Source: Liolophura sinensis (taxonomy: Eukaryota; Mollusca; Polyplacophora; Chitonida; Chitonidae). Taken from it: a stretch of DNA of 64,000 nucleotides. Both the position numbers and the translations under genes were made by a program. The stretch is taken from the NCBI RefSeq assembly GCF_032854445.1, contig NC_088301.1, positions 42,961,116 through 43,025,115 of the forward strand, given 5' to 3'. Shown here one piece after another: positions 13,361 through 25,799 of the stretch; within the stretch, counting starts at the first letter, position 1; every line of letters starts with the position of its first letter. The notes beneath the pieces were generated by a model. That model ran no database searches and was not told the origin of the DNA. It worked only from the letters and a program-made list of their open reading frames with translations.

Positions 13361-15650
13361 TATGTATCACTAGAGGGAGTGATCTTGAAAAGTTTTCAAC
13401 AGTGCTTTTAGATTGCTTATATGAGGCTGTTCTTTTTTTTTTTCTTTTCTCGATTTCCATTCAAAAACTGTACCGGAAAAGGTGGACCTGCCAGAGAAGG
13501 CGTCGTTTGTTTTATGTCCTTTCCCGAACCCCGACCCGTTTTTCCATAAAGATTCGGTTTGGTTATTGTTAAACTGCAGAGGAGAACTTTGCATATATGT
13601 GATGGAATCTAGATAACTTATTATTGGTGAACAAAAGGCAAAAGTAAATAACTCTTCAGTTGTAGAATGCCTGGTAAACAGTGCCAGGTGTAAGGTTCAA
13701 AAATAAAGAGCCTCACATATATGCATTTAAGGTTTGTTTATACATGTACAGTGTACTTATTGTTGTTTTGCTGTTGCAGATAATGTAATTTCTAACAGAT
13801 TTACCATGTTTCAGTGAAATTTTTGTAATCTAATCAGCAAAATGCATCTGTTGATTATAAATTTTACCAAAAGCATTTTTAGAGGAGATCATTACAGCTT
13901 ATCAGTCAATGGATTCCTAAAAAAAAAAATGCTCTGGCCTGTGCAGTTTGGATTTCTTTTTGTCTTGTGTATATAAACATTCTCTTGAGTAAAACAACAG
14001 GTTTAAAAATGTATCTGCTTTACTACATTGTAGCTTTCTTCAATATTGTTTCACATAATTTGTATGAAACTCCCAAGTACACTATCATCTTAACTGCTAT
14101 ACTTTGGTATTAACAGTAAATCGTTTTTGTGATTGTAATGTAATATCATATTATTTTTCACTAACTAGCCATCCTTTTGCAGTACATTTCGTACAGCACG
14201 GCAGTGAGCTAGTGAAAAATTCTGTGAAATTATGAGTGATGAATTATGAGTATATTATTCGTTGTGTTAGTACCAGATCTATACATGTAGGATGTACATA
14301 AGTGCCTTTTGCATATATGACAGGACATTTTACAAGATACTCTCCTAGGTTCTGACTAGCTTGGTTACTGTGTAGAGAGGGTTACCGTGTACATGTACAG
14401 GTCATCAACAATGAGAGAGCTAATGAGATCTCTGAAATATTTAATGACAAGCAGAGAATAGAAGATAAATATCACTCTTTTCTCTGTTTAAGATACTCAT
14501 TATTTCATCATGTTTGATGTACATGTAACTTTTTCACATAAGTATGTATTTGTATATATCTGTTAAAATGGTTGTAGCAGTCTAAAACCTAAGAAACATG
14601 GGTGACTTTTTGTTGAAATTTCCAACAAATAATCATATGGTTTTTTCATATTTTCTTTCTTCTTTTCTCTTTTCCTCAATCAGGAGTGGACTTGATTCAA
14701 AGGGACGTGGTTCTTCATGTCTATTATTGTACCAAACAGTTAACATGAGTTCAATTTTACAAATTTTGATCAGAGTGTATCTTTTCTTTTTTTTCTTTGC
14801 GTAACATTGTCTTGAGTGTTAAAAAGATTTTATGCCATTAAAATGACTTTCATTGCTCATTTTGCTTAATTTGATACCCTCATTTTACCCTGGTTTGTAT
14901 ATTTCATTGATGCACATGTGTGAACGCTGTGTTGTATGGTACATTTTGTAGAAATTAATTATGTTGGTTAAATTATTTATTCTATAAGTTTTTATGATTC
15001 TGTATAATATTGGACAGGTTGATGTGACTACGAACATTTGCCAGGTTTATGGTTAATTTGAAGGGTTTCGTGCTGATAATTCATTTATTTTGGGGGAAAT
15101 GTGGAAAAGTTTATATCATTTGTACGCTTGCCATCAGAATTATAAGCAGTTAATATGAACAGAGATTGGGTTCGTACATTTTAATCTCAGAGAGGAGGAA
15201 TTTTGTGTGAGAAGCACAGATAGTAGTATTTCATAGAACCCAGCGATACATTCTAAGTGCTGTGTTTCTGTAATAGTTCCTGCCACTACAGTGTATATTT
15301 TACTCTGTTCTGTGCTGGTTTGCTACTATTTTGATTGTTTATATACACTATAGGTGATAGCTGTTCAAATAGACTGATGCAGAGGCAATTGCTAAGGAAA
15401 GTAGTATGCCTAATATATTATATACATATACCAAATCAAGGGCTAACTTGACTAACAGAGTTATTTTTTGTAACGACTTGTACATAGAAGTAGATGTACA
15501 TATATAATGAATGCTGTTGCCTTTCCATGACAACTTCTGCTCTTGAGAATGGGGTTGCAGTTTAGAACTTTGCTACAAAATAAAAAATACTTTTTATCAT
15601 ATGCTTATACCTACTGTCTTAACTGATTTGGGTGGATGCATACAAATAAA
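13174..15650 (+). other. Sortilin 3' UTR (probable extent)
   Basis: A stretch after the sortilin stop with no coding signal. Canonical AATAAA signals lie at 13702-13707, 15579-15584 and 15645-15650, so short and long 3' UTRs of about 0.5 and 2.4-2.5 kb are possible. It holds a TA microsatellite at 13326-13356 and several acatgtac-type words common throughout the window. Which signal is used cannot be told from sequence alone. Confidence 0.5.
13326..13356. repeat. TA microsatellite
   Basis: About 15 TA units about 150 bp after the sortilin stop codon, probably in its 3' UTR. Confidence 0.9.
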
Positions 15651-16784
15651 GGTACGTTACAATAATTAATCCTTTGTTTTATTCAACTAAGCGTTGAATG
15701 TACAGGCTGTCATGTATAATTCTTTATATTAGTTCTGATGTTTGTGTACTAATATGTCGGCTCGAAGTAGGTGTGCACAGAAAGCACATCCCCAAGCAAA
15801 ATGACTTGAACAGGCAAATGGGGCTCACCAAGGGAATCAAATCTTGTAACTGATGGAACAGATGAACCCTGGTAAGGCAGATTACAGATTGAACTTGTTT
15901 CACAACTACAAATAGAAATGCCAAGAAAGAAGAGACCGACATGAGGAATCCTCCTGAAAATCGTTCATTAAACCGACAGATAATTCAAAATGCTCAATTT
16001 TCGTTTGTTGGAGCATTTGAGTGGGCATGCATAGTCTATTTTATACTATATCAAGCCATTTAGTGGGCATCACAAATGCAAATTTCCATGTGAATACATG
16101 ATATTTTGCCATTTACTAAACTTTAATTGTGGTGTATGTATAGTTATGGTTTCGCTCTTGTTGGAAAAGGGTCACATAGACAAAAACAAAACATCGTATC
16201 TTCTCAGTGTTGTCATGACAGGTCTTGCAGAACCTAAAATGTATGCCTTTGTATAATATGCAATCATACTTTCTAGAAGATGAAAGGTATGTAGTCTTGT
16301 AGTAGCCTATATAATATATAAGCAGGCCTTCTTTGTGGAGTATATAGCCACGAATAATATATAGAAGCCTGTACAAGTGATAGTATAAATAAAAGCAAAT
16401 TGGCGTTAAAATAAAAACACATCTTTGGGAATGACATTTTGAGATTCTGGCATATTTATAGTTAATGCAATGGATTTTTTAATGCTCTCGCCAAGGCTTA
16501 AATGTCATTCTATGATAACAAATTTCTGTGATTTTCCGGTTCCACTACTGCATGTACTTGATTCAAACAGGATGATTCTAGTATTATGTATCTCTTATAA
16601 TTTCTTGTTCATAAAATTGTTTTAATATAGTTCAGTTTATAATATCTGAAAATACCAGGAGTTTTGACATGGCATTGGCATCAGTTGTAGGCCCATATTT
16701 CATATTTACTCTTACATTCTTGACTTCGGTTGCATTCACTTAGGCCTATATGTAATCAACGTTCATTTAAAGTTTTCAGTTACA

Positions 16785-17108
16785 TGCCATCTGCGGTGGC
16801 ATGAGTATAGAGCTTCTGTCTCGTTAATGGAAGCCCCAGGGTTCAATCCCGAGTCATATGCACCTATAAGACGTTTAAAACGGTAGTCTTGGCACTACTT
16901 CGCTTGGCACTCAAGATAAGGAGAATAAGCCAAGCATTGGTCGGCTCGGTTTGAGTATAATGTGACTATGCATATTTGAGACATCACGTCTGGTGTTCCA
17001 ATGAGACAATAAAATATTTGAGGTCCATCCCGCTAAAGGGAGGCACTGTCGTGACATGACGGAAATAATGCAGAAAGCGACATTAAACCTCAGTCAATCA
17101 AACAAATC
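16785..17108 (+). repeat. tRNA-derived SINE of a second family (D)
   Basis: The head resembles a tRNA promoter: tgcggtggcatgagtataga with box B gggttcaatcccgag. The 3' end reads gcgacattaaacctcagtca followed by atcaaacaaatca, a different body and tail from family A. It sits in the intergenic region between sortilin and the ATP synthase gene. Confidence 0.7.
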
Positions 17109-17814
17109 ATTGTCGAATGGTCTTGTACTCGTGTTTGACATGCATGTAATTTGGTGGGGCGAATGATCGGACGATGTGCAAACCTGCATGTACCAAGCAA
17201 TATTTGCCTGCTTTACTGATAGTGTAGGCTGTCTCATGTCATTGCGACATGTATTTATAGTGGTTTTCCAGTTATCACCACAACCACAGTATATCAAGGT
17301 GGATTTAGCAAAAAAAAAACAAGATACCGGTGAAAATATGTATACATAATGTTCTTTTCACGATGTGGCATTATTGCAGCCGTTATAGGGGCGTGTACAT
17401 ATACTGTCTCTTTCAGAATAGCAGGGTAACCCTAGCAAAGGACGAGGGAGCGAGGCAGAAAGATAGCGAGTTGGGGAGCAGTTATTATATAATCACTTAG
17501 GCGTCAGGCTGAGGCATACACCGCGTGCAAGTTGGGTTCTTGACACTCTTGGCCGGATGTTATATCGGAGTAGGTCAGTACGTACTCAGTGTACCTAAGA
17601 TGCAAAGGGAAGCAATGTGAATTCTGATGAAAAAGTGTAGTTTTGGGGATGTGGGTGAGGATGGCGCTGATACAGGATTTTTTGGGGGGCATATATAGTG
17701 ATCGCTTTTCCTTCCACCGTTGTCCGTATTATTAATCTTGACTACGTCATATTTCAGTATCGGTTGATGGTAGGAATCTGAAATTTAATTTATTCTTTAT
17801 TTAAATACATTCGT

Positions 17815-18068
17815 GTATTTATTTAATCTATTGTCGCTTTACGGCGGACTCAAGAATATTTCACTTTATACAACGGTAACCAACATTATGGTGGAAGGAA
17901 ACAAGAAAGAGCCTTCGGAACACTTACGACCACCCGCAAGTTGCTACAGACCTTCCCGTGTACGACCGGAGTGGAAGCCTGTCTTGAGCTCACAGGGACC
18001 ACATTGGCGAGAGGCTCTTGCGTCATTACGCCACCCTAGTAGTGCGCTAACCTCATCGGCCTCTGGGA
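17815..18068 (-). repeat. SINE family A, near full length
   Basis: On the minus strand it carries the head with gaggccgatgaggttagc, the central gtgagctcaagac region, the hallmark accataatgttggttaccg and the tail with attcttgagtccgccgtaaa. It is moderately diverged and has no clear target-site duplication. Confidence 0.82.
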
Positions 18069-18204
18069 TTTGAGTGACGTAGTCGTGTTTAATGATGTAA
18101 TACTTAACAAGGCATCGGGGTTGCTTGTAGTAAAATAACGACAGGCCCCCAACAATGATGAGCAGTGGGAGATTCACTAAGTTCCTGATTGTTTTCGTTG
18201 GATA

Positions 18205-18320
18205 CCGAGGCGGCGAGGTAGAGAGGCAGCGAGGTTGCGAAGCGAGGTAGCGAGGCAGAGAAATTACTCGTCTCGCTACCTCGCTTCGTTCTCTTGCTAC
18301 CTCTCTACCTCGCTGCCTTG
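18205..18320. repeat. CG-rich hairpin of gcgaggtag units
   Basis: A purine-rich left arm at about 18205-18262 made of gcgaggtagagaggcagcga-like units is followed, after about six bases, by its near reverse complement at about 18269-18320 (ctcgctacctcgcttcg). The pyrimidine-rich units continue to about 18370, and a related patch lies at 17440-17480. The long open frame across it on the minus strand is a by-product of the repeat. Confidence 0.75.
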
Positions 18321-19649
18321 TTACCTCTTTATCTCGCTTCGCTCCCTCGCTCCCTCGCTGTCTCACTCGGCGTAAGAAAGGTCAAGGTAACGAGGTAACG
18401 AAATGTCCTCTATCAGCTTCCATAGCAGAGCTGATGCTGGTGCCAATGCATTATCATTCCCATGACGCCAGACATGACACTCCGAAGAGTCACATTATGC
18501 AGACCAGTCCTGTTTTCTTGCTTTATAACCTCTTAGGGCTGAGTGCCAAGGCAGGCAGCAACAAATGTCATTTTTATAATCTGGTACGAGCCGACCCGTG
18601 TTTGATTCTGGGTCTCTCGACTTCGAGGTGGAGGCCTTAACCGTCCATTATAGGCCACTGAAAAGGTCGTATAAGCCTTCAATAGCGTGGGTACATTTGA
18701 CGGAACATCCAAATAAGATGATATGAAATGAATAGGCCTAATGCAATTATTCTTTTGAGACCGTAGATCTGTACGTTGTTCCTTGTGTATGTTATTTTTG
18801 TATTTATTAAGCATATAGCTTGGACCTATATCGGGGCGAATGTAACATGATGTAATCCACTTAATGTTTGGCATTAATATATGTAAGAGCCACTGATCTA
18901 ATGTGTTAATGAAAGTGTTTTATTTTATACATACCCATATATGTCTGTACATGTAGGACTGTAGTCCTGTGTACTACTTTTGTGCCAAGTAGCACAACAG
19001 GCGTGTGCACCAATCCTGTAGACAATGTGTTGGGCAACTCCGAGCTGCTGACGCTAAACTTCTTTATTACATTTCACAGAACGTTTTCCTAACTGACGAT
19101 GTCAGTATCTAGCTATAGTTCTTGTAGAAGTCCGTGGCTAGTCTGCTTTACAAAGTAAACAGCCCTGACTGCATCACATTTTAACTTGATCTATCCTATC
19201 AAAGGCTTATATATAGGGCCGTGAAATTCAATTCAACTGGCATATTTTGGGAATTTTAAAAGGATTTTACAATATTAATAAAAGATATTTAAATACTTGA
19301 GACTTTGCAGATGCCTATAAAGCTTAATATTTTATTCGTCGTTTTGTCGTCGAATTAAATTGACCGTATGTAGTCCCATTTTGAAAGAACTAAAAGCATT
19401 CTAAATTTGTGTAAAGTGTAGCCGTTTTCCAAGCTCTAAATAAGTTTTATTGACATTTGTAATTAACACTATTATTGAATTGTTCGTTCACAATCAGAGT
19501 TTGGCCTATGAGCTGAGGGTGTGAGTGAATAATTGCTATGACAGCTTAGGTGTTCGAGGGGAGGCAATCTTCTTTCCTTTCTTTTCCACGCCAGGTGGCA
19601 GCACCTCCCTCATCGCCCGTGTCCTCGTCCTTGGCAGCCGGTAGTAGCC

Positions 19650-22600
19650 ATGTTTTCAAGATCTGCAGTGGTCTTCGTGCCATCATGGTAAGGAAATTAT
19701 ACTGTGATATCTGTATGACACTGCACAGTGAGTTACACTAATCTCATATAATGCACTGCATTTAAAAAAAAAATCATTTTACACCACAATGTTGTTTTTA
19801 AATTTGCCGAGCCAAGCGGCATGTCTTGAACCGAAGATGAAAAACTGAACATTCGTGCCTGGTGCTTCTTTTTGTCCTAGTAGCTTCGTTGGTTAACTGT
19901 TGACAAAACTTGTACAGATACTCGCACATTGGTTTGAAACGAAATTAAGAACAGTGTAATTATAGACTATTGACATTCTTGAGGGACAACACACAATAGA
20001 GATTGTCATGCTAAAATCCCTAAAGAACACTTTCATCACTTTCACCGGCACCCCGTAAAGCTTGACAAATTATCTTGTGTAGTGTACCGGTTAACTGTTT
20101 GTGATTTCCTGCAATTTTTTTTCAATATATTCTTTACTAAAGTGTAATATTGATTTCAGGTTTGAGATAGATGTTTCCGGATATTGTAGTCTTTTAGCTT
20201 CGAGTTAATCACTATTGTCAAAAGGACCAACAGAGCTACAACAACAACAACAAGATATATCTACCCTAATTCTTCTAAAATTTGGGACAGGTATAGGTAG
20301 TGTTCAAAGTAGAATATTACATTGGAAAAGCAAAGATATAAATATCTTGTTCATTAGATGGTCTAACCATGTGAGAAAAAAGAAACTTAATATCCCTGCT
20401 AGAATTACATATATATTGGCTAAAGTGAGCAGACTGGGTGTCCCAAATTGTAGAAGAAATAGTGTATTAACATTATGACAAAAATTGTGTAATTAAATTT
20501 AAGTGAGACTTTCACATAAACAGAATTAGATCGAAATTAGGTGATGTAAATTTTTATTTCACCTGATCAGAGTTTCTGACTGTACTGCCTGGTCCATCAT
20601 AACTACACTGGAAATTGTAGGGTGTGGTGGGGGTAGGCTGACATTAAGTTTGGCAAAGTTTTTGTTCAGCCAGGTTTGTTCCCAAGCCAATGTACAAGTT
20701 CGCTCCATTTGAAAACCTGATGCAGTTACCTGCCCTAATATGTCCCAGCTGTCAGTACAGCAGGTTCGCTTTGAGTATCACCATGGAATAAAAGATGAAT
20801 TGAAAGATGAGAAAGTGAATAAATGTATGCATATATGAGGCTGTGGAGATTTGATGGGTAGCAGTATACTGACATCGTCATGGCCAGTTGATGTTCATTA
20901 TATTGTGAATAAGTACAAGTTCATACTTTGGAGCATCTGTGTTCTTTGCAAGGAGTAGGAGGTTATAAGTAACATGGGGCTGAATTGATGAAGAGTTGAT
21001 ATTTTTTCAGATTTCAAAACTTTTGTACGTAGTTTATAGGCACTGAAATGATCATATCTGAGGGTCAGACATATTGATATTCTGATTACTTTTCAAAAAT
21101 AAAAAGTTTCTAACCTGAAACCAGTAATTTTTAAATTTTATGGTAAAGTCTTCTCACACAGGTTAAATTTAATTTGTTTACACCTCCAGTTGTCCCCTCA
21201 CCTGACCAGTGTTGATGGCTGGCTAATAGAGGCTACAACATCACAGGGGTCAAAGTGTTTCATGTTCAAGAGATCATCCAGTGGGACTAAATAGATTCTA
21301 GATTTAGAGACATTGTACAACAGCATGGAAGTAAAGTACAAGAAGTCATTTATGCATGTCTGAAATTATGTTTCTTTGGTGGGCCTTGATGAATTCCTAA
21401 AACAATTGTTTACAGTACTATGAAAAAATTTTACAAAATAGCCATCAACCTAAACAAACCACAAACTCATAAAACATACTGGATTTGTTTTTTTGTTTTT
21501 TCTTTATCCTAATGGTGTCATAATAAGTCCGACTAACACTGTAGGTTCAATTCAAATTCTGTGTGATTCATTTAATGCCCAGTATGAAACTTTTATCCAT
21601 TTTCTTTTCCAGCACTCAGGTGCGTGGAATGGCCACCTTGAAGGATAGTAAGTTGTCTTCCCCTGTTATTATATTATGTAATAAGAACTTTGTGCTTCAA
21701 CATTTTTATACTAGTGGATTTTTAGTTTAGTGCATATTCCAAAATAAATTGTGTTCATAACAGAATATTTCAAGAACTTATTTCCTTTTCCACAAGCAAA
21801 GGTACATTTAAGATGAAACATATGTATTTTAAATAAATATGACTCGCATTTTTGTTTTTCTACATTAAGTTCGTATCCGACTAAAATCGGTTACAAATAT
21901 CCAGAAGATCACCAAGTCCATGAAGATGGTTTCAGCAGCTAAGTTTGCAAGAGCCGAGAGGGAGCTGAAACCAGCTAGATCTTATGGTCATGGAGCTCAA
22001 GGTACTGACAATTTAATTTCACTATCGGGATTAAATACGAATACTCATAGATATTTTATCATTGTTTTCAGGCTCTGCTCAGTTTCCTTCCACCATAATG
22101 CTGGTATATACTTGAGTATAGTGTAAAACAGCAATCAAATAAATGAAGAGATATTATTGTTTTCAGGTGTTGATTCATTCATAGAAGTCAAAATTTTACA
22201 AACCAAAATTCAAAAATTGAGCTTTTGGCAGGAACTATTTGAGTTTACAAACTTTTTTACTGACCAATTTGGAATCTGTATTTAGTTAAAAATTGGTTTA
22301 CAAACCAGTGACTTTTCTGATAAAAGCTGATAGCATGTAAATTAAGCGTTTCTGAACATTTAGCCTGTAGGGTGACATTTGTGTGACATGTATTCCCCAG
22401 TACTGGGAATGTGAAAAATGACGCAAGAAGTATAAAGTTAACAGCTGACAATATTAAAAATATATTATGGAGTAGGGGATAATGGACACTATACAGTGGA
22501 TCAGAGGTCTATTTAATAGATTTGTTTGTACCAGAGTATGTGTAAGATCATTTCTCTGTGTATTACAAATTAATATCCGCAGGAAACTCAACTCCTGTGA

Positions 22601-25473
22601 GTCGGTCATGACAATGCACCCATTCTCATGTATGAGAGAGTGGTGAAAACTATTGCTGAAATAATAGCCTGGAGACATGACATCTACTCAAATTTCAAGT
22701 GCCCTCTTTCCATAAAATTTTATTCCAGTTCTACTTGTAAACATTTATAATTAATGTGTGACTTTTGAAGTTTTTCATGGCAGTGCATATGGCAATTACT
22801 TTTTTTGTGTGCAGCCTTCTTTGAACGCTCTGAGATAGAACAAGACTTGAGTCAGCCAAACCACCTGTTGATTGCATGTACCTCTGACAGAGGTCTGTGT
22901 GGGGCAGTCCATACCAACATTGTTAAGGCTGTGCGATCAGTGATGAATGAACAGCAGGCGGGAATTGACACCAAAATTGTGGCCATTGGTGACAAAGCCA
23001 GAAGCATGCTGCAGAGGTATCTTGAATTTTTCCTTTCTTTGTATGATGCCTGAAACGTAACCTTAAGTTAACCTGTGTGATTTAATAAAAGTCCCACTGT
23101 AATGGGATCAGTTAGGATCAGAGATGTGAATAATTCATTAATTTTTCATGCATGGGTTATTTGCTTGCTGCCTTGTATGAATTCTGTTGCTGAATGTCAG
23201 TGAATAGGTGGTCAGTGGCTAGGTGAAAAGACTTAAAATCATTTTAGATTGCAGCCTTATATTAACTTAGACCAAGACTGAGCAGAGGTTCACAGTTTGA
23301 TTTCAGTATTAGCTGTTTTTTTTGGACTTGGTATTGGAAATTAAAATCTATTGAATATAAAGTTTTCTGAAGGATTAGTACCGAATGTGTAATTTGCTAT
23401 GCAATATTCTGACTGCTAAGTGTTATACATGTAGCATAGTGCTAATCTTAACTTTTTTCATTTGTAGACAATATGCAGATAACATGCTCCTTCATTTTAA
23501 TGATTTTGGCAAGAAACCACCAGTTTTCACAGATGCAAGCAAGATAGCTGAAGCCATCACAGAGACAGGTTTCAAGTTTGATGTTGGCACTTTGTACTTC
23601 AACATTTTTAAGTAAGTTTGTTAAAATAAGTTTGTCATGATGTGAATCTAGTGAGTTCCCAACCATGTATTTCTCCAATAGGGGAGTGTTGAGTTCAAAC
23701 TCTTTCATTGCTAAAAGTGAAAAAAAAAAAAAAAAAGGCCTATTGTTGCATGTGGCCAATCAGAAATGTTGGAGAACTATTTACGATTACAATTCTACAA
23801 CAAGTTAAGGAGAAAAGTTTGGTTGTGAACATTTATAAACATAAGAAGTTTATGAAAGTAATGTCCTACAGAACAAGGCTAGACAGGTCAAAGATACTAT
23901 ACATTTTTGCCAAATAAAACTATAAGTGCAAATCCAGTCAATTTTTTTCCATTATTTTTAGCCCAAATAATAAACATTCACAAAATATCAGCCTCTTTTG
24001 TTTGAAATCAGTAATAAAGTTCCAGCATTTATAAAACTAGTTGTAATATGACTTTTCAAATTTCAGAATCTCTTTTACACTATAAATACAGTCTTTTACT
24101 ACTAAAAGTCATGATTTGTGCTTTTCTCTGTAAATACACAAAATTTGATTTGATCCGCAATGTTGAGCTTTTTGAAAAAAAAAAAAATTCTCCGGCACAG
24201 CCTCTTTAGTGTGAACAGAAGTTGGCTAACTATTTAATAGTTAGTTCTGTATGGAATATAGAATCTCATTGGGTACAATGTAATGTATTAGAGTGTATTG
24301 GCTTTAGCAGCTTACCCTCAGTGGGTTCAGCTCTCAATTTCTTATTATAGTGGAGACCATGGTTGTATTCCCAATAATACTTTGCTGGAAAATTCAAGGT
24401 TCATAATATTAAACAAAGCAAGTCAAGGTGAAAATAAAGAATTAATGCAGTTGACCATGTTCCTCAGCGGTTTTCGTTTACTTCAAGTTGTTTAGGTGAA
24501 TCATTATCTTGGCTGCAGCCTCAGAGGTTGTAAATGCAGCTTGAATGGCTGTTGCCAGTTAGATCTGTTTTCACCCCTCATCCTAAATAATTAATATAGC
24601 TATATTATTTGTTTTAAGCATTTGTATACACAGAGGGGATTATAAACATGTAAAGGGTGTGGGGCTTACCCGGATATATATAAATGACCTTAAACTTTTT
24701 ATCACAAGATGCTGTGTGGCATGGTTCTTGAACTATTTTGTTAAATTAAATTTTCACAGATCTGTAGTATCCTACAACACCACATCGATGCCCATTTATT
24801 CACTGGATTCTGTCAATAAAGCAGAGAAACTTAGCCTGTACGACTCATTAGATGAAGACGTTCTCACATCTTACAATGAGTTTGCCTTGGCCAGTCTCAT
24901 CTACTTTGCCCTAAAAGAATGTGCAACTAGTGAGCAAAGTTCCAGAATGACAGCTATGGACGGAGCCAGTAAAAATGCAGGTATGGTGTCTTTAACATTT
25001 TGGTGGCGTTCTCCTCCTGTACAAATCTTGCCTGAATTTGTAAAGAATTCCCCAATGGATTGGGGCTTTACCGTTCTGGGGTTATCAGTAGTCCTAGATA
25101 AATTACTGTAGGTAGATATGCTGTGGATGAACAGATTTTTGTAGGATTGGCAGATGGCATATACCCTAATTCCTCAACCTTTTCACATATGTATGATGTG
25201 AATATTATGCAAGTACAATTTTACCAGCCACAGAATAATGCCCTTAGAATGTATTTGAATAAAAGACCTTGCTAACGTGTGAAAAGATTGAAGAATTACA
25301 GTATACAATGATACATACGCAAATGCACACTACACAAGTTCTATAAGAGACTTGCTGTTTATTTTGCAGGTGAGATGATTGACAAGTTGACTTTGACGTT
25401 CAACAGAACCAGACAGGCTGTGATCACCAAGGAGCTGATTGAGATCGTGTCTGGCGCAGCAGCCTTGAATTGA
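19650..25473 (+). CDS. ATP5F1C: ATP synthase F1 subunit gamma, mitochondrial
   Basis: The central rotor shaft of mitochondrial F1Fo ATP synthase, which turns inside the alpha3beta3 head. Exons: 19650-19687, 21613-21647, 21870-22001, 22815-23016, 23468-23611, 24760-24980, 25370-25473. They total 876 bp (291 residues; the human precursor is 298). The first ATG gives MFSRSAVVF, a short basic targeting peptide like human MFSRAGVAG; the conserved mature start MATLKD follows at about residue 19. Diagnostic blocks: [12 protein letters not shown] and [11 protein letters not shown] (N-terminal coiled helix), SDRGLCGA at about 92-99, and the C-terminal helix [16 protein letters not shown] and [16 protein letters not shown]. 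All junctions are GT-AG with continuous phase. The loop after ARSYGHGAQ is a few residues shorter than in human. It lies in the same direction as sortilin, about 6.5 kb downstream of its stop. Confidence 0.97.
22068..22148 (+). repeat. SINE family A, 3' fragment
   Basis: Contains ccaccataatgctgg, a tail close to cttgagtatagtgtaaaaca and the A-rich end. It sits in the ATP synthase gamma intron between exons ending 22001 and starting 22815. Confidence 0.75.
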
Positions 25474-25786
25474 TCAAGGTTTCATTATAGAGACCAATAA
25501 TCAATCTGTAAATTAAACCAGGAGAACCAACAGTAGTGCTAGCCAGATGTACAGCATTCAAGTCAATCTGGGTAAAGACCCTTCTCAGGAAATTTCAACT
25601 GCAGGATTTCGTAAAAATTTCTCCATCATACAGAATGCTCTTTTAAAATTGACTGAGTAAGGCCTTCTATCCAGACTGCAAGGCGTGTAATGTTTTGTCT
25701 CTTTTGTGTGCTCATTTATCCGTTGTATTCATGCAGGTCAGGGTTTTCTGGGCTGAAGACCACAGTTCCAAGAACCATGCTAAGAC

Positions 25787-25792
25787 AATAAA
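25787..25792 (+). promoter_or_regulatory. Polyadenylation signal, ATP synthase gamma
   Basis: AATAAA about 315 bp after the stop at 25473, with a T-rich stretch downstream. It gives a plausible short 3' UTR for the gamma-subunit mRNA. Confidence 0.6.
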
Positions 25793-25799
25793 ACGGTTG

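Larger units (their letters stand above)
15651..19549. other. Intergenic region between sortilin and ATP synthase gamma
   Basis: No gene recognised. Apart from the two SINEs and the CG-rich hairpin listed separately, the sequence is A/T-rich with only short chance open frames. No TATA box or obvious promoter is apparent just before the ATP synthase start. The segment immediately before it (19560-19630) is pyrimidine-rich and probably holds its 5' UTR. Confidence 0.5.

Noticed and set aside
17944-18366. 140-codon minus-strand open frame rich in Arg/Ser/Glu
   Set aside because: It runs through a SINE and the CG-rich hairpin, and has no family resemblance or splice context.
24659-25111. 150-codon plus-strand open frame
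   Set aside because: It is the ATP synthase gamma exon 24760-24980 with read-through into introns on both sides.
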